A stretch of DNA of 64,000 bases, from positions 186,001 through 250,000 of the forward strand of contig NZ_CAJGBF010000002.1 of assembly GCF_904424705.1 (NCBI RefSeq). Direction: 5' to 3'. The DNA comes from Rossellomorea arthrocnemi (lineage in GTDB: Bacteria; Bacillota; Bacilli; Bacillales; Bacillaceae_B). A program made the position numbers and the translations under genes. Below are positions 56,427 to 64,000 of this stretch, in pieces. Within the stretch, counting starts at the first letter, position 1, and the number at the start of each line of letters is the position of its first letter. The notes under the pieces were generated by a model. That model ran no database searches. It had not been told where the DNA came from and saw only the letters and a list, made by a program, of their open reading frames with translations.

Positions 56427-57524
56427 TTATCCACGTCTGCTAAGAATATGTTGTCCGTTTTGCAGGAATTGACTTCTTGAACGGCGCATTTTTTCGATTC
56501 GTTCTTCTGCCATACGGTCAGCAGCGACGTATGTTGGAACGTTGTCACGTTTTGCGATTTCGATTACACGCTCTACGTTGTTGTAGACTTGCTCGACTTT
56601 CTTCATCGCTCTTTCACTATTGTAGCCGTATAATTCATCTGCTACGTTAATGACTCCACCTGCATTGATGACATAGTCAGGAGCATATACGATACCCATT
56701 TCATGGATCGCATCACCGTGACGAGTTTCTTTCAACTGGTTATTCGCAGCTCCTGCAATGACTTTTGCTTTAAGCTGAGGAATTGTTTCATCGTTAATGA
56801 TCGCACCTAATGCACATGGAGCGAAGATATCACAATCAACTCCGTAGATATCGTTAATGTCAACAGCTTTTGCTCCGAATTCATCCACCGCACGTTGAAC
56901 AGCTTCTTTGTTAATATCTGTCACGATCAGGTTTGCTCCTTCTTCATGAAGGTGACGGCACATGTTATATGCAACATTACCGATACCTTGAACGGCAATT
57001 GTTTTCCCTTCAAGTGAATCTGTTCCAAATGCTTCTTTCGCTGCTGCTTTTATTCCGCGGTAAACACCATAAGCTGTAACAGGAGATGGGTTACCAGAAG
57101 AACCAAATGCAGGTGAAATACCTGTTACATAATCCGTTTCTTCATGGATCAAGTCCATATCCGCAACTGTGGTACCAACATCTTCCGCAGTAATGTAACG
57201 GCCGTTTAAGCCTTGAATGTAACGGCCAAATGCACGGAACATTTCTTCGTTCTTATCTTTTCGAGGGTCACCGATGATAACCGTCTTCCCTCCGCCTAAG
57301 TTAAGACCGGCAGCAGCATTTTTGTACGTCATACCTTTTGCAAGACGAAGTGCATCTTCAATTGCCGCCTCTTCAGATTCATACGTCCACATACGAGTTC
57401 CGCCAAGGGCAGGTCCGAGAGTTGTATCATGAATCGCGATGATTGCTTTTAATCCTGAGGCTTCATCTTGACAGAATACCAATTGTTCATAATCATATTG
57501 TTCCATATAGCTGAAAATTTTCAT
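56427..57524 (-). CDS. bcd: Leucine (branched-chain amino acid) dehydrogenase
   Basis: A 365-residue NAD-dependent amino acid dehydrogenase. [15 protein letters not shown] has the substrate Lys (about residue 80), [12 protein letters not shown] an active-site Asp, and [15 protein letters not shown] the NAD loop. It deaminates Leu, Val and Ile to keto acids that feed the Bkd complex. AGGGGGAA precedes the ATG. Confidence 0.95.
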   Translation of the reverse strand: MKIFSYMEQYDYEQLVFCQDEASGLKAIIAIHDTTLGPALGGTRMWTYESEEAAIEDALRLAKGMTYKNAAAGLNLGGGKTVIIGDPRKDKNEEMFRAFGRYIQGLNGRYITAEDVGTTVADMDLIHEETDYVTGISPAFGSSGNPSPVTAYGVYRGIKAAAKEAFGTDSLEGKTIAVQGIGNVAYNMCRHLHEEGANLIVTDINKEAVQRAVDEFGAKAVDINDIYGVDCDIFAPCALGAIINDETIPQLKAKVIAGAANNQLKETRHGDAIHEMGIVYAPDYVINAGGVINVADELYGYNSERAMKKVEQVYNNVERVIEIAKRDNVPTYVAADRMAEERIEKMRRSRSQFLQNGQHILSRRG

Positions 57525-57569
57525 TATTATTTCCCCCTGTAGTCTTATAATTTTAGGTATATTTTATTA

Positions 57570-58475
57570 TTATTTAGAAGCAGAGCATATAGCAAGTGCC
57601 AGTGAATATAACTTACTTTCTGCACTGTCCGCTCTGGATGTTAACACGATTGGTGCTTTTGCCCCCGCTATGACAGCTCCTACTTTCGCCTTGGCGAAAT
57701 AGATCAAGGACTTGTATAAGGCATTCCCTGTTTCGATATTCGGGACGAGCAGGATATCCGCTTGTCCAGCAACCTCACTATCAATCCCTTTATGTCTAGC
57801 GGCATGGTGGGAAATTGCATTATCAAGAGCTAATGGGCCATCCACTTTACAATCACGAATTTGCCCTCTTTGGTTCATCATGGTAAGAGAAGCCGCATCA
57901 ACCGTTGCCGGCATTGCTGGATTTACTACTTCCACAGCGGCAATCGGCGCAACTTTCGGCAGGTCCACGCCAATCGAACGAGCCACTGCTACAGCATTTT
58001 CAATGATTTGTGCCTTTTGCTGCAGATCAGGTGCAATATTCATTGCAGCATCTGTAATGAAGGTAAGGCGTTCAAAACCAGCCACCTCAAATGCTGCTAC
58101 ATGTGATAATACATTTCCTGTACGTAGTCCCCATTCCTTATTTAGCACTGCCTTCAAGATGACAGCTGTCGGGACATTCCCCTTCATTAAAGCTCCAGCT
58201 TCATTTTCCTTAACTGCCTTTACAGCAAGTTCCGCTGCTTTCTGGGGAGAAAATGCATGCTTGATTTTAATACTGCTATGAGAGATAAGTTGTGGAGCAA
58301 CCTCTTCTAAAAGGGAGAGAATCGCTTCTTTATCCCCGTACAATAAAAAGTCAGCCATCTTTTTTTCAACCGCCATGGAAACAGCCCCAAGGACCTCTTT
58401 ATCTTCTGCAGCAGCCACTGCTACAGTGGAATTTTCAATACGGGTTGCTTTTTCCACTAAAGATTGTAGATTCAT
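57570..58475 (-). CDS. ptb: Phosphate butyryltransferase
   Basis: A 301-residue phosphotransacylase of the Ptb family, changing butyryl- or branched acyl-CoA to the acyl phosphate used by Buk. It has MKGNVPTAVILKAVLNKEWGLRTG, LSHVAAFEV, TDAAMNIAPDLQQKAQIIENAV and the VAGQADILLVPNIETGNALYKSL segment. First gene of the operon, 36 bases past a sigma-54 promoter's expected start region. The spacing between GGGG and the ATG is long (14 bases). Confidence 0.94.
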   Translation of the reverse strand: MNLQSLVEKATRIENSTVAVAAAEDKEVLGAVSMAVEKKMADFLLYGDKEAILSLLEEVAPQLISHSSIKIKHAFSPQKAAELAVKAVKENEAGALMKGNVPTAVILKAVLNKEWGLRTGNVLSHVAAFEVAGFERLTFITDAAMNIAPDLQQKAQIIENAVAVARSIGVDLPKVAPIAAVEVVNPAMPATVDAASLTMMNQRGQIRDCKVDGPLALDNAISHHAARHKGIDSEVAGQADILLVPNIETGNALYKSLIYFAKAKVGAVIAGAKAPIVLTSRADSAESKLYSLALAICSASK

Positions 58476-58526
58476 GTATGTCGTTTCAACCCCTTTTTTC
58501 TGTAATTATGTTCCCGTTAAACTACA

Positions 58527-58542
58527 TGCAAGAACTGTGCCA
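58527..58542 (-). promoter_or_regulatory. Sigma-54 (SigL) promoter of the bkd operon
   Basis: On the minus strand TGGCACAGTTCTTGCA matches the -24/-12 consensus TGGCACNNNNNTTGCA exactly. The activator gene bkdR lies directly upstream, as in B. subtilis where the operon is SigL- and BkdR-dependent. Confidence 0.93.
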
Positions 58543-58554
58543 ACTTAAAAACAG

Positions 58555-58568
58555 TGAAAACGCTTTAC
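58555..58568. promoter_or_regulatory. Cre-like site upstream of the bkd promoter
   Basis: TGAAAACGCTTTAC fits 12 of 14 positions of the cre consensus and lies 12 bases upstream of the -24 element, where CcpA could hinder the activator or polymerase. Match only. Confidence 0.4.
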
Positions 58569-58610
58569 TTTTTTGTTTTTTATTATGCAATTTTTTTCAT
58601 ACCACGCAAA

Positions 58611-60680
58611 TTATTTCATGCTATTTATTTCAATGTTATATTTATCCAGTTTATAATATAAATTTCTTACAGAAACATTCAGCGTTTTAGCAGTAGCTGT
58701 TTTATTACCATTATTCTGCTCTAAAACCTTTTGAATTATATTTTTTTCATACTTTTCAACTTGGGTTGCAAGATCTTCTCCAGCATCTTGGGAAGTGACT
58801 TCCGCTACGTTGAACATAGTTTTAGCTGTATTTTCTAGTTGAGGTAAATGCTTTCCATCAATCTTTACTTCGTTGTATTTCATGAAGATAATGGCTCTTC
58901 CAAGCACATTCTCAAGTTCTCTCACATTTCCTGGCCAATGGTAATTCATCAGCTTGTTCATGGCGGTATCCGTCACACCCTCAACATTTCTTCCGTAATC
59001 CTGATTGATCTTTCCAATCAAAGCTTCAGAAATGAGAGGAATATCAGATTTACGCTGCCTTAAAGGCGGTATTTGAATCGGCATCCGATTAAGACGATAA
59101 TAGAGGTCTTCCCTGAATGAACCGTCTGCTATTCCTTTTTCTAGGTTTACATTCGTAGCAGCAATGACACGGACATTGATTTGAATCGATTTCGTTCCTC
59201 CGACCCTCACAATTTCATTTTCCTGGAGGACCCTCAATAATTTCGCCTGTGTATTCGCGCTCAATTCTCCTATTTCATCGAGGAATATACTGCCGTTATT
59301 CGCTTCTTCAAACAAGCCGCGCTTACCACCCCGCTTCGCTCCCGAGAAAGCCCCTTCCTCATAACCGAATAATTCACTTTCTAATAGATTTTCCGATAAT
59401 GCGGCGCAATTGACCCTGAGAAATTTATTGAATTTGCGATTACTCGCATTATGTATGGCATGAGCAAATAATTCCTTCCCTGTCCCCGATTCCCCACGAA
59501 GGAGAACGGTAGCCGGGGTTTTCGCCCCTAATTTAGCTTGCTCAATCGCAATCATCATTTCCTCTGAATCACCAATGATGTCTTCAAACATATATTTCGC
59601 CTCAAGAGTGCGGATAATTCTTCTTGCCCTGTCCAATTCCTGGGTAAGAGACTGAATTTCCGACATATCATGAATAACCCCAACACTTCCCTTGAGTTTA
59701 TTATTTACAATGATTGGTGCTACGTTAACAATAACTTCCTTTCTTTTCGGTCCCACACGCATCCTCGTCCCACGGATCGCCCTCCTGGTTTGAAGTACTT
59801 TCAGGTGGATACTCTCCCCTTCAGAAATGTCTGCAGTGGCAGGTTTACCGATCACTTCCTCCCGTGAAAGTCCCGTGATCCTGGTATAAGCAGGATTGAT
59901 CAGGATTCCCTTTCCTTCCTCGTCTACGACAGAGATGGCATCATCACTGGAATGAATGATAGCTTCAAGCATCGTCTGAATTTCTTTGAGATTGGTTATT
60001 TCCTCTGCAAGATTTACTACTTCTGTGATATCTTTGAAAACTGAAAAGGCACCAATGATTTCATCATTGTCAGTAATCATCGGAATTCGATTGGAGATGA
60101 TCTTCAAACCATTCTCCAAGATGACCTCCTGATTGATTTCCGTCCGCCTTGTCTGGATCGTTCTGGTCAGCCTGCTTTCAGGGATCACATCAGATATATG
60201 AACACCCATCACATCATCCTGGTTCTTTCCAATCATTCGTTCGGCACTTTTATTGAAGAGCATCACAATGCCTTGATCATCAATCCCGACCATGCCATCA
60301 TCAGTAGAGTTAAAAATAAGATCCCTTTTAAAGGACTCACTCGTCAATTGGTGGATAAGGTCTTCCTTTTCTTCGAGTAGCGTTGATATAAGGAAAGCCA
60401 CACTACCAGGTATGATAACCGTGTTCTTTCCACGCCTATCTCTTATTTGTTCAAATACTTCCTGTTCACCGGTCACTTCGATCACAATGTCGACAGAATC
60501 ACTGAGGAATGGACGCCAATCCTTCCCAACAGGAATGCCAAGCTGCTTTGAGAGCTTGATCCCTGCCGCATTTTCATTTAGGTCTACTACGGCAATCACT
60601 TTCATGACGGAGACTTCGTGAAGGATCTGCAATATTGCTGTCCCACCCTTACCGCCACCGACAATAAGAACCTCTTGCAA
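58611..60680 (-). CDS. bkdR: Sigma-54-dependent activator BkdR
   Basis: A 689-residue activator. It starts with a Rossmann-like sensor ([13 protein letters not shown], about 1-100), has two PAS domains (about 115-215 and 235-345), an AAA+ domain with Walker [18 protein letters not shown] in place of GAFTGA, and Walker [12 protein letters not shown], then a Fis-type helix-turn-helix ([20 protein letters not shown]). It drives the bkd operon from the sigma-54 promoter. The start codon is TTG, 8 bases after GGGGTG. Confidence 0.94.
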   Translation of the reverse strand: MQEVLIVGGGKGGTAILQILHEVSVMKVIAVVDLNENAAGIKLSKQLGIPVGKDWRPFLSDSVDIVIEVTGEQEVFEQIRDRRGKNTVIIPGSVAFLISTLLEEKEDLIHQLTSESFKRDLIFNSTDDGMVGIDDQGIVMLFNKSAERMIGKNQDDVMGVHISDVIPESRLTRTIQTRRTEINQEVILENGLKIISNRIPMITDNDEIIGAFSVFKDITEVVNLAEEITNLKEIQTMLEAIIHSSDDAISVVDEEGKGILINPAYTRITGLSREEVIGKPATADISEGESIHLKVLQTRRAIRGTRMRVGPKRKEVIVNVAPIIVNNKLKGSVGVIHDMSEIQSLTQELDRARRIIRTLEAKYMFEDIIGDSEEMMIAIEQAKLGAKTPATVLLRGESGTGKELFAHAIHNASNRKFNKFLRVNCAALSENLLESELFGYEEGAFSGAKRGGKRGLFEEANNGSIFLDEIGELSANTQAKLLRVLQENEIVRVGGTKSIQINVRVIAATNVNLEKGIADGSFREDLYYRLNRMPIQIPPLRQRKSDIPLISEALIGKINQDYGRNVEGVTDTAMNKLMNYHWPGNVRELENVLGRAIIFMKYNEVKIDGKHLPQLENTAKTMFNVAEVTSQDAGEDLATQVEKYEKNIIQKVLEQNNGNKTATAKTLNVSVRNLYYKLDKYNIEINSMK

Positions 60681-60743
60681 CTTTCTTCACCCCGGCACCT
60701 GCAATTTTTTTCACACTCATCATGTTACACTACTTTTCGAAAC

Positions 60744-60771
60744 TTGACAATTTTCCACTTGGAGTTAGAAT
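60744..60771 (+). promoter_or_regulatory. Sigma-A promoter of yqzF
   Basis: TTGACA (60744-60749), 16-base spacer, TAGAAT (60766-60771), 34 bases before the start codon. Confidence 0.65.
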
Positions 60772-60805
60772 TTTAGTATGGAAACGAAAAGGAGTTTTGC
60801 ATCTC

Positions 60806-61045
60806 ATGGTTCGTCTTATTGCCTTGATTATAATGTTGATTCCCGGTGCATTTGCCGCTCTCGGGATAAAGTTAATGAGAGATATGTTATTCGGGATCTT
60901 GCAGCCTCCGATCCCTTTTCTATGGCTGCAATTCATTATCGGGTTAGTATTCTTTATTTGTGGTTTGGGCTTCATTGCAGGTTTCGTCCTGCATCGTGAT
61001 CGAAAACGTAATAAAGTCCAAACCAGATTCAACAAAAAAGGCTAG
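60806..61045 (+). CDS. yqzF: YqzF family (DUF2627) membrane protein
   Basis: A 79-residue protein with two membrane helices (about 2-22 and 37-60) and a basic C-terminus (HRDRKRNKVQTRFNKKG), typical of DUF2627/YqzF, whose function is unknown. The ATG at 60806 lies about 11 bases past AAAAGGAG; a longer frame runs into the promoter. It is divergent from bkdR, as in B. subtilis. Confidence 0.83.
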   Translation: MVRLIALIIMLIPGAFAALGIKLMRDMLFGILQPPIPFLWLQFIIGLVFFICGLGFIAGFVLHRDRKRNKVQTRFNKKG

Positions 61046-61071
61046 TGCATAGGTATGCGCTAGCCTTTTTT
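61034..61071. terminator. Bidirectional terminator
   Basis: An 18-bp stem AAAAAAGGCTAGTGCATA / TATGCGCTAGCCTTTTTT with a 2-base loop. It overlaps the stop codons of the convergent yqzF and yqiK genes. Confidence 0.93.
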
Positions 61072-61794
61072 GCTTTCTCTCAGTTTCCATGCCTTCTCAG
61101 GATAGTCTGTTACAATAGCTGTACATCCTAGATTCAATAACCTCTCCATCTGCTCCACCTTATTTACCGTATAAGGTCTGACACAAATACCATTGTTCAT
61201 CGACTCTATAATGATTTCATCCTTGACAGCTTTCAGATTGGGGTGTATCGCTTTCGCCCTTAATGATTGGGCATAAATCCAGGGCATAAATAACCCTGAC
61301 GAGTAGAGAGGTGCAATTTCTACAGCAGGCTCCAATCGGTAACACGCCACAATTGAATAATGATTAAATGAAGAGATGATGATTCGATCCTCGAAACCGA
61401 ATTCCCTGATTAATCCAATCACCTTTTCCTCAAGACCCTGATAATCCATGATACTGTTTTTTAACTCTATGTTACAAATGATATTATTTCCCTTTAACCA
61501 AAGAAAGACCTCTCTTAGTGAAGGGACACGATTTTTCTTGAATAGTTTATTTTTAAATTTATAATTCGCCTGAAGTTTTTGAATTTCCTTTAACGAGTAA
61601 TCTTTAACGAAGCCCTTACCATTTGTCGTCCGATTGACTGTTTCATCATGTATCACGACAATTTCTCCATCTTTCGTCAGCTGAACATCCAATTCAATTC
61701 CATCAGCCTTCACTCTTTCAGCTTCATAAAAAGCTTCCATCGTGTTTTCGGGATGAGTACCGGCAGATCCACGGTGAGCAAAAATCAGCGTCAT
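61060..61794 (-). CDS. yqiK: Glycerophosphodiester phosphodiesterase YqiK
   Basis: A 244-residue GDPD-fold enzyme releasing glycerol 3-phosphate from deacylated phospholipids or teichoic acid turnover products. FAHRGSAGTHPENT holds the first catalytic His and metal-linked Glu, GIELDVQLTKDGEIVVIHDETVNRTT the Glu/Asp pair and the second His. No signal peptide is seen, so it should be cytosolic. GAAGGAAG precedes the ATG. Confidence 0.92.
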   Translation of the reverse strand: MTLIFAHRGSAGTHPENTMEAFYEAERVKADGIELDVQLTKDGEIVVIHDETVNRTTNGKGFVKDYSLKEIQKLQANYKFKNKLFKKNRVPSLREVFLWLKGNNIICNIELKNSIMDYQGLEEKVIGLIREFGFEDRIIISSFNHYSIVACYRLEPAVEIAPLYSSGLFMPWIYAQSLRAKAIHPNLKAVKDEIIIESMNNGICVRPYTVNKVEQMERLLNLGCTAIVTDYPEKAWKLRESKKG

Positions 61795-61902
61795 GAGTTC
61801 ACTTCCTTCGTAATTTCTACATGTAGTTTCATCGTTTGACTGACTTCATTATATACTTATTTACTCTCACCTCAAAGGATGAACATTTTTAAGCCGACCA
61901 TC

Positions 61903-61934
61903 AAAAAAAATCCTGAGAAACTCAGGATTTTTTT
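61903..61934 (-). terminator. Terminator after the Cys/Arg-rich gene
   Basis: Stem AAAAAAATCCTGAG / CTCAGGATTTTTTT with a 3-base loop and a T run on both sides. Confidence 0.92.
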
Positions 61935-61952
61935 CTTAAGAGTGGCACTTTA

Positions 61953-62165
61953 TTAGAACCAACGGCATCTACATCTGCGTCGGTTGTCCATTTCACCGGC
62001 AACATCGTTATCCCTGCAACGACGCACAGCTCTACAGAAATCTTCTCCTCTGATATAAGCTCTGACAGGAACTCTGAAGTTGTTATCGGAAGTACCGGCT
62101 ACATCATTGTTTCTGCAACGGTCTGAAGCTCCACCTACATTATCGTTATTACGATAGCATCCCAT
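61953..62165 (-). CDS. Cys/Arg/Asn-rich repeat protein (70 aa), unknown
   Basis: A 70-residue protein with three imperfect repeats of an R-x-x-D-x-V/A-G element (RNNDNVGGASD, RNNDVAGTSD, RDNDVAGEMD). It has six Cys (3, 17, 44, 50, 65, 67), sixteen Arg and no Lys. GGGGGAGGTGAT, near-perfect, lies 4 bases before the ATG and a strong terminator follows, so it is a real gene. I do not recognise the family. Its place beside spo0A and the Cys/Arg content could suit a spore-coat or mother-cell protein; this is a guess. Confidence 0.75.
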   Translation of the reverse strand: MGCYRNNDNVGGASDRCRNNDVAGTSDNNFRVPVRAYIRGEDFCRAVRRCRDNDVAGEMDNRRRCRCRWF

Positions 62166-62209
62166 GGTATCACCTCCCCCTATGTTGTTTTTGCACTACT
62201 CTTTATCAT

Positions 62210-62380
62210 ATGTCGCCGGGGACAAGCTGTAAGGGCGAACTACTATATATAGAAAAAAGAGGCGATTGTTACTGGGTTGATGATACAGGGGAACACAGAA
62301 AAAAAATTTATTGAAATGGACCCTATATTGGACAACGTGAAGCCTTACAAATGGTGGCCGCCAAAAATAAAACCCCATGA
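62210..62380 (+). pseudogene. Possible small gene with an in-frame TGA
   Basis: An ATG at 62210 opens 34 codons (ELLYIEKRGDCYWVDDTG...), then a TGA at 62312-62314, and the same frame continues with NGPYIGQREALQMVAAKNKTP to a second TGA at 62378-62380. Both parts read like one small protein of about 56 residues. No ribosome binding site is visible, so it may be a remnant. The rest of the 287-base gap before spo0A is empty, and no clear spo0A terminator is seen. Confidence 0.3.
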
Positions 62381-62452
62381 ACTATAGGCTCAAAGGGTTG
62401 TATACGATCGTACGATTCAGTTTGGAAGGTGAATGGACTATTCCTTACCCTT

Positions 62453-63232
62453 TCATGAAGCCATATGTTCCAGACGAAGCTTATCAGCAACCATGGCAAT
62501 GAATTCTGAGTTTGTTGGCTTAGCCTTGGACATGCTGACGGTGTATCCGAATAAAGAAGAAATGGAATCAATATTCCCTCTGCTCCAAGCCACTTCAATC
62601 GCATGACGGATCGCCCGCTCCACACGTGAAGCCGTCGTATTGTATTTCTTTGCAATATCCGGGTAAAGGACTTTTGTGATGGAACCAAGCAATTCGATAT
62701 CATTATAAACCATAGAAATCGCTTCTCTTAAATATAAATAACCTTTAATATGTGCCGGTACACCTATTTCGTGGATAATACTCGTAATGCTCGCATCAAG
62801 ATTTCTAGGTTTTTGTTCTGTATTCATTCTGGATGAGGAAGGTTTTTTGATGATAGAGTTTGATTTTCCGCTAACTTGTCTAATATGACTCACTAGGTTT
62901 TCCATATCGAATGGTTTTAATATAAAATAAGAAGCTCCGAGGTCTACAGCTTTCTTCGTAACATCTTCCTGACCGAATGCCGTAAGCATGATTACGTTCG
63001 GAATGCTCTTCTTTTCACGAAGCCGTTCCAATACTGCCAACCCGTCCAGATGGGGCATGATAATATCTAAGACCAGGACATCTGGATCGACTTCTTCTAA
63101 TAAATCCAAACAATCTTGACCATTATGAGCAATACCTACTACTTCCATATCATTTTGCGAAGCAATGTAGTCTTCCAATAATGACGTCAGTTCACGATTA
63201 TCATCCACAACACATACTTTAATCGATTTCAC
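62453..63232 (-). CDS. spo0A: Sporulation master regulator Spo0A
   Basis: A 259-residue response regulator at the end of the sporulation phosphorelay. The receiver has D10, D11 and phosphorylated D56 (LVLDIIMPH), with TAFGQ and ILKPFD. The DNA-binding domain starts near [22 protein letters not shown] and has the recognition helix [21 protein letters not shown]; the C-terminus [16 protein letters not shown] matches the family. The start is GTG at 63232, 9 bases past GGAGG, as in B. subtilis; an upstream in-frame codon adds six residues without a signal. Confidence 0.97.
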   Translation of the reverse strand: MKSIKVCVVDDNRELTSLLEDYIASQNDMEVVGIAHNGQDCLDLLEEVDPDVLVLDIIMPHLDGLAVLERLREKKSIPNVIMLTAFGQEDVTKKAVDLGASYFILKPFDMENLVSHIRQVSGKSNSIIKKPSSSRMNTEQKPRNLDASITSIIHEIGVPAHIKGYLYLREAISMVYNDIELLGSITKVLYPDIAKKYNTTASRVERAIRHAIEVAWSRGNIDSISSLFGYTVSMSKAKPTNSEFIAMVADKLRLEHMAS

Positions 63233-63289
63233 TACAGGTTTCCTCCTCAATCCTAATTAATTCTCTTCTGTAATTTTATTCTAAATTAC

Positions 63290-63318
63290 TTTTTCGACAA
63301 TGCAACCTAAATTCCTTT
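63290..63318 (-). promoter_or_regulatory. Sigma-H-like promoter (Ps) of spo0A
   Basis: On the minus strand AAAGGAATT (63310-63318) fits the -35 RNAGGAWWW, an 11-base spacer follows and then GTCGAAAAA (63290-63298) as a -10 with GAAA for GAAT. A perfect 0A box TGTCGAA (63293-63299) covers this -10; further 0A-like boxes lie at 63382-63388 and 63413-63419. Confidence 0.6.
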
Positions 63319-63497
63319 TATTTTTGAAAAAAACTTGAAAATTATTATATTTTCTTTGATTTTCTAAAGATTTCTTTATATTTCGACCCTATTCGATATT
63401 CTGTCTCCTGTTTGTCGAATATTCTTTATTTTAACAAGGAAATGTTCATTTTGGCAAACTGCCTTGCATGAAATGACACGATAATATTTCAAAACCA

Positions 63498-63547
63498 CAA
63501 AAAAAGAACCCTTATAAGTACCCGCAATCGGTACTTTAGTAAGGGTT
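63498..63547 (-). terminator. Terminator after spoIVB
   Basis: Minus-strand stem AACCCTTACTAAAGTACC / GGTACTTATAAGGGTT with small bulges, then CTTTTTTT. Confidence 0.9.
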
Positions 63548-63554
63548 TTCAAGT

Positions 63555-64000
63555 TCAACTAGCTCGGTTATGATCTTTTTTATAAATATCGATTCCTGCT
63601 TCACTCAGCATCCATTCAATGTGTACACCGTACCCGCTGGTCGGGTCATTGACAAATACATGCGTGACCGCACCGATGACCTTTCCGTTTTGGATGATCG
63701 GGCTTCCACTCATCCCCTGGACGATTCCACCGGTTTTCTTTAATAGCTCGGGATCAGTCACTTTCAAGACCATTCCCTTCGTTGCAGGGTATTTTTGTGG
63801 AATGGTGCTGACAATTTCTATGTCGTACATTTCAACTTCTTTCCCATCCACGACAGTCAAAATCTGCGCCGGTCCTTCTTTTACTTGGTGAGAAAGAGCG
63901 ATTGGCATTGGTTTATCCAACAAATCATTTTCAATCCTTTGATTTAATTCACCAAAGATCCCAAAAGGACTGTTCCGTGTGATGTTACCAATGACGTTTC
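63555..64000 (-). CDS. spoIVB: SpoIVB peptidase, C-terminal part (5' end outside window)
   Basis: The frame is open to the window edge, giving the last 147 or so residues of the S55 serine peptidase SpoIVB. It has [42 protein letters not shown], holding the catalytic Ser in the GMSGSP motif. SpoIVB is secreted from the forespore and cleaves SpoIVFA to trigger pro-sigma-K processing. The catalytic His and the PDZ domain lie outside the window. The order spoIVB-spo0A is conserved in Bacillaceae. Confidence 0.95.
   Translation of the reverse strand, partial: NVIGNITRNSPFGIFGELNQRIENDLLDKPMPIALSHQVKEGPAQILTVVDGKEVEMYDIEIVSTIPQKYPATKGMVLKVTDPELLKKTGGIVQGMSGSPIIQNGKVIGAVTHVFVNDPTSGYGVHIEWMLSEAGIDIYKKDHNRAS

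Noticed and set aside
62323..62703. 126-codon minus-strand frame overlapping the 3' end of spo0A
   Set aside because: It is another frame of spo0A; the spo0A reading is certain.

Overview
The window is a stretch of a low-to-mid GC, spore-forming Bacillaceae chromosome. Spo0A and SpoIVB at the right edge, a glcU-gdh pair, many AGGAGG-type ribosome binding sites and a long run of genes in the Bacillus subtilis order yqkF...yqiK-spo0A-spoIVB point to this family. The genus cannot be fixed from sequence reading alone. No rRNA, tRNA, CRISPR array, prophage or transposase gene was seen. The backbone is B. subtilis-like, with lineage-specific insertions.

Layout. 1-8.4 kb: end of an aldo/keto reductase gene, yqkE, a GrpB-family gene, a ketone-body/leucine-tail module (scoB, scoA, thiolase, divergent HMG-CoA lyase), yqkD, an APH(6)-like kinase, yqkB and a CDGSH protein. 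8.4-10.1 kb: an SOS cassette (YolD-like plus Y-family polymerase YqjW) behind LexA boxes. 10.1-10.4 kb: the first array of a structured repeat. 10.4-20.8 kb: gdh-glcU, a lipoprotein, yqjQ, yqjP, a proline T-box with proI, a glycosyltransferase, namA, GNAT, histidine phosphatase and RNase Z. 21-29.1 kb: zwf, a cyclase-family hydrolase, a second Old Yellow Enzyme, a HIT protein, a frameshifted DUF58 gene with its MoxR ATPase, and gndA. 29.2-39.8 kb: polY1, a CheW-like protein, yqjE followed by the second repeat array, yqjD and mce (yqjC), the Prli42 miniprotein, an L,D-transpeptidase, yqjA, artPQR and brxB. 39.9-49.4 kb: meaB-mutB-mutA and a 1449-residue bacillopeptidase F. 49.9-60.7 kb: the complete branched-chain keto-acid operon ptb-bcd-buk-lpdV-bkdAA-bkdAB-bkdB with a sigma-54 promoter and bkdR, and a third repeat array inside the operon. 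60.8-64 kb: yqzF, yqiK, an unusual Cys/Arg-rich small protein, spo0A and the 3' part of spoIVB.

How the genes work together. Much of the window is acyl-CoA catabolism. Bcd and the Bkd complex turn Leu/Ile/Val into branched acyl-CoAs, and Ptb/Buk can cash these in for ATP. YqjD, Mce and MutAB/MeaB would carry propionyl-CoA to succinyl-CoA. HMG-CoA lyase, ScoAB and thiolase finish leucine as acetyl-CoA. Cre-like (CcpA) sites lie at all three modules; the one at mutA is a full match. Zwf and GndA give the oxidative pentose phosphate pathway. YqjW and PolY1 are two translesion polymerases.

The most unusual signal is a family of 119-126 bp tandem units in three places (about 10.1, 31.1 and 53.4 kb). 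The units keep a constant scaffold around a long hairpin whose outer stem differs in sequence between loci but stays paired. Two of the arrays begin exactly at the stop codon of the preceding gene. Other items worth a look are a 23-bp palindrome on the -10 of the mutAB promoter, several small or broken ORFs, and a short degenerate tandem repeat. All starts were chosen from ribosome binding sites and known family N-termini, and no database search was possible.
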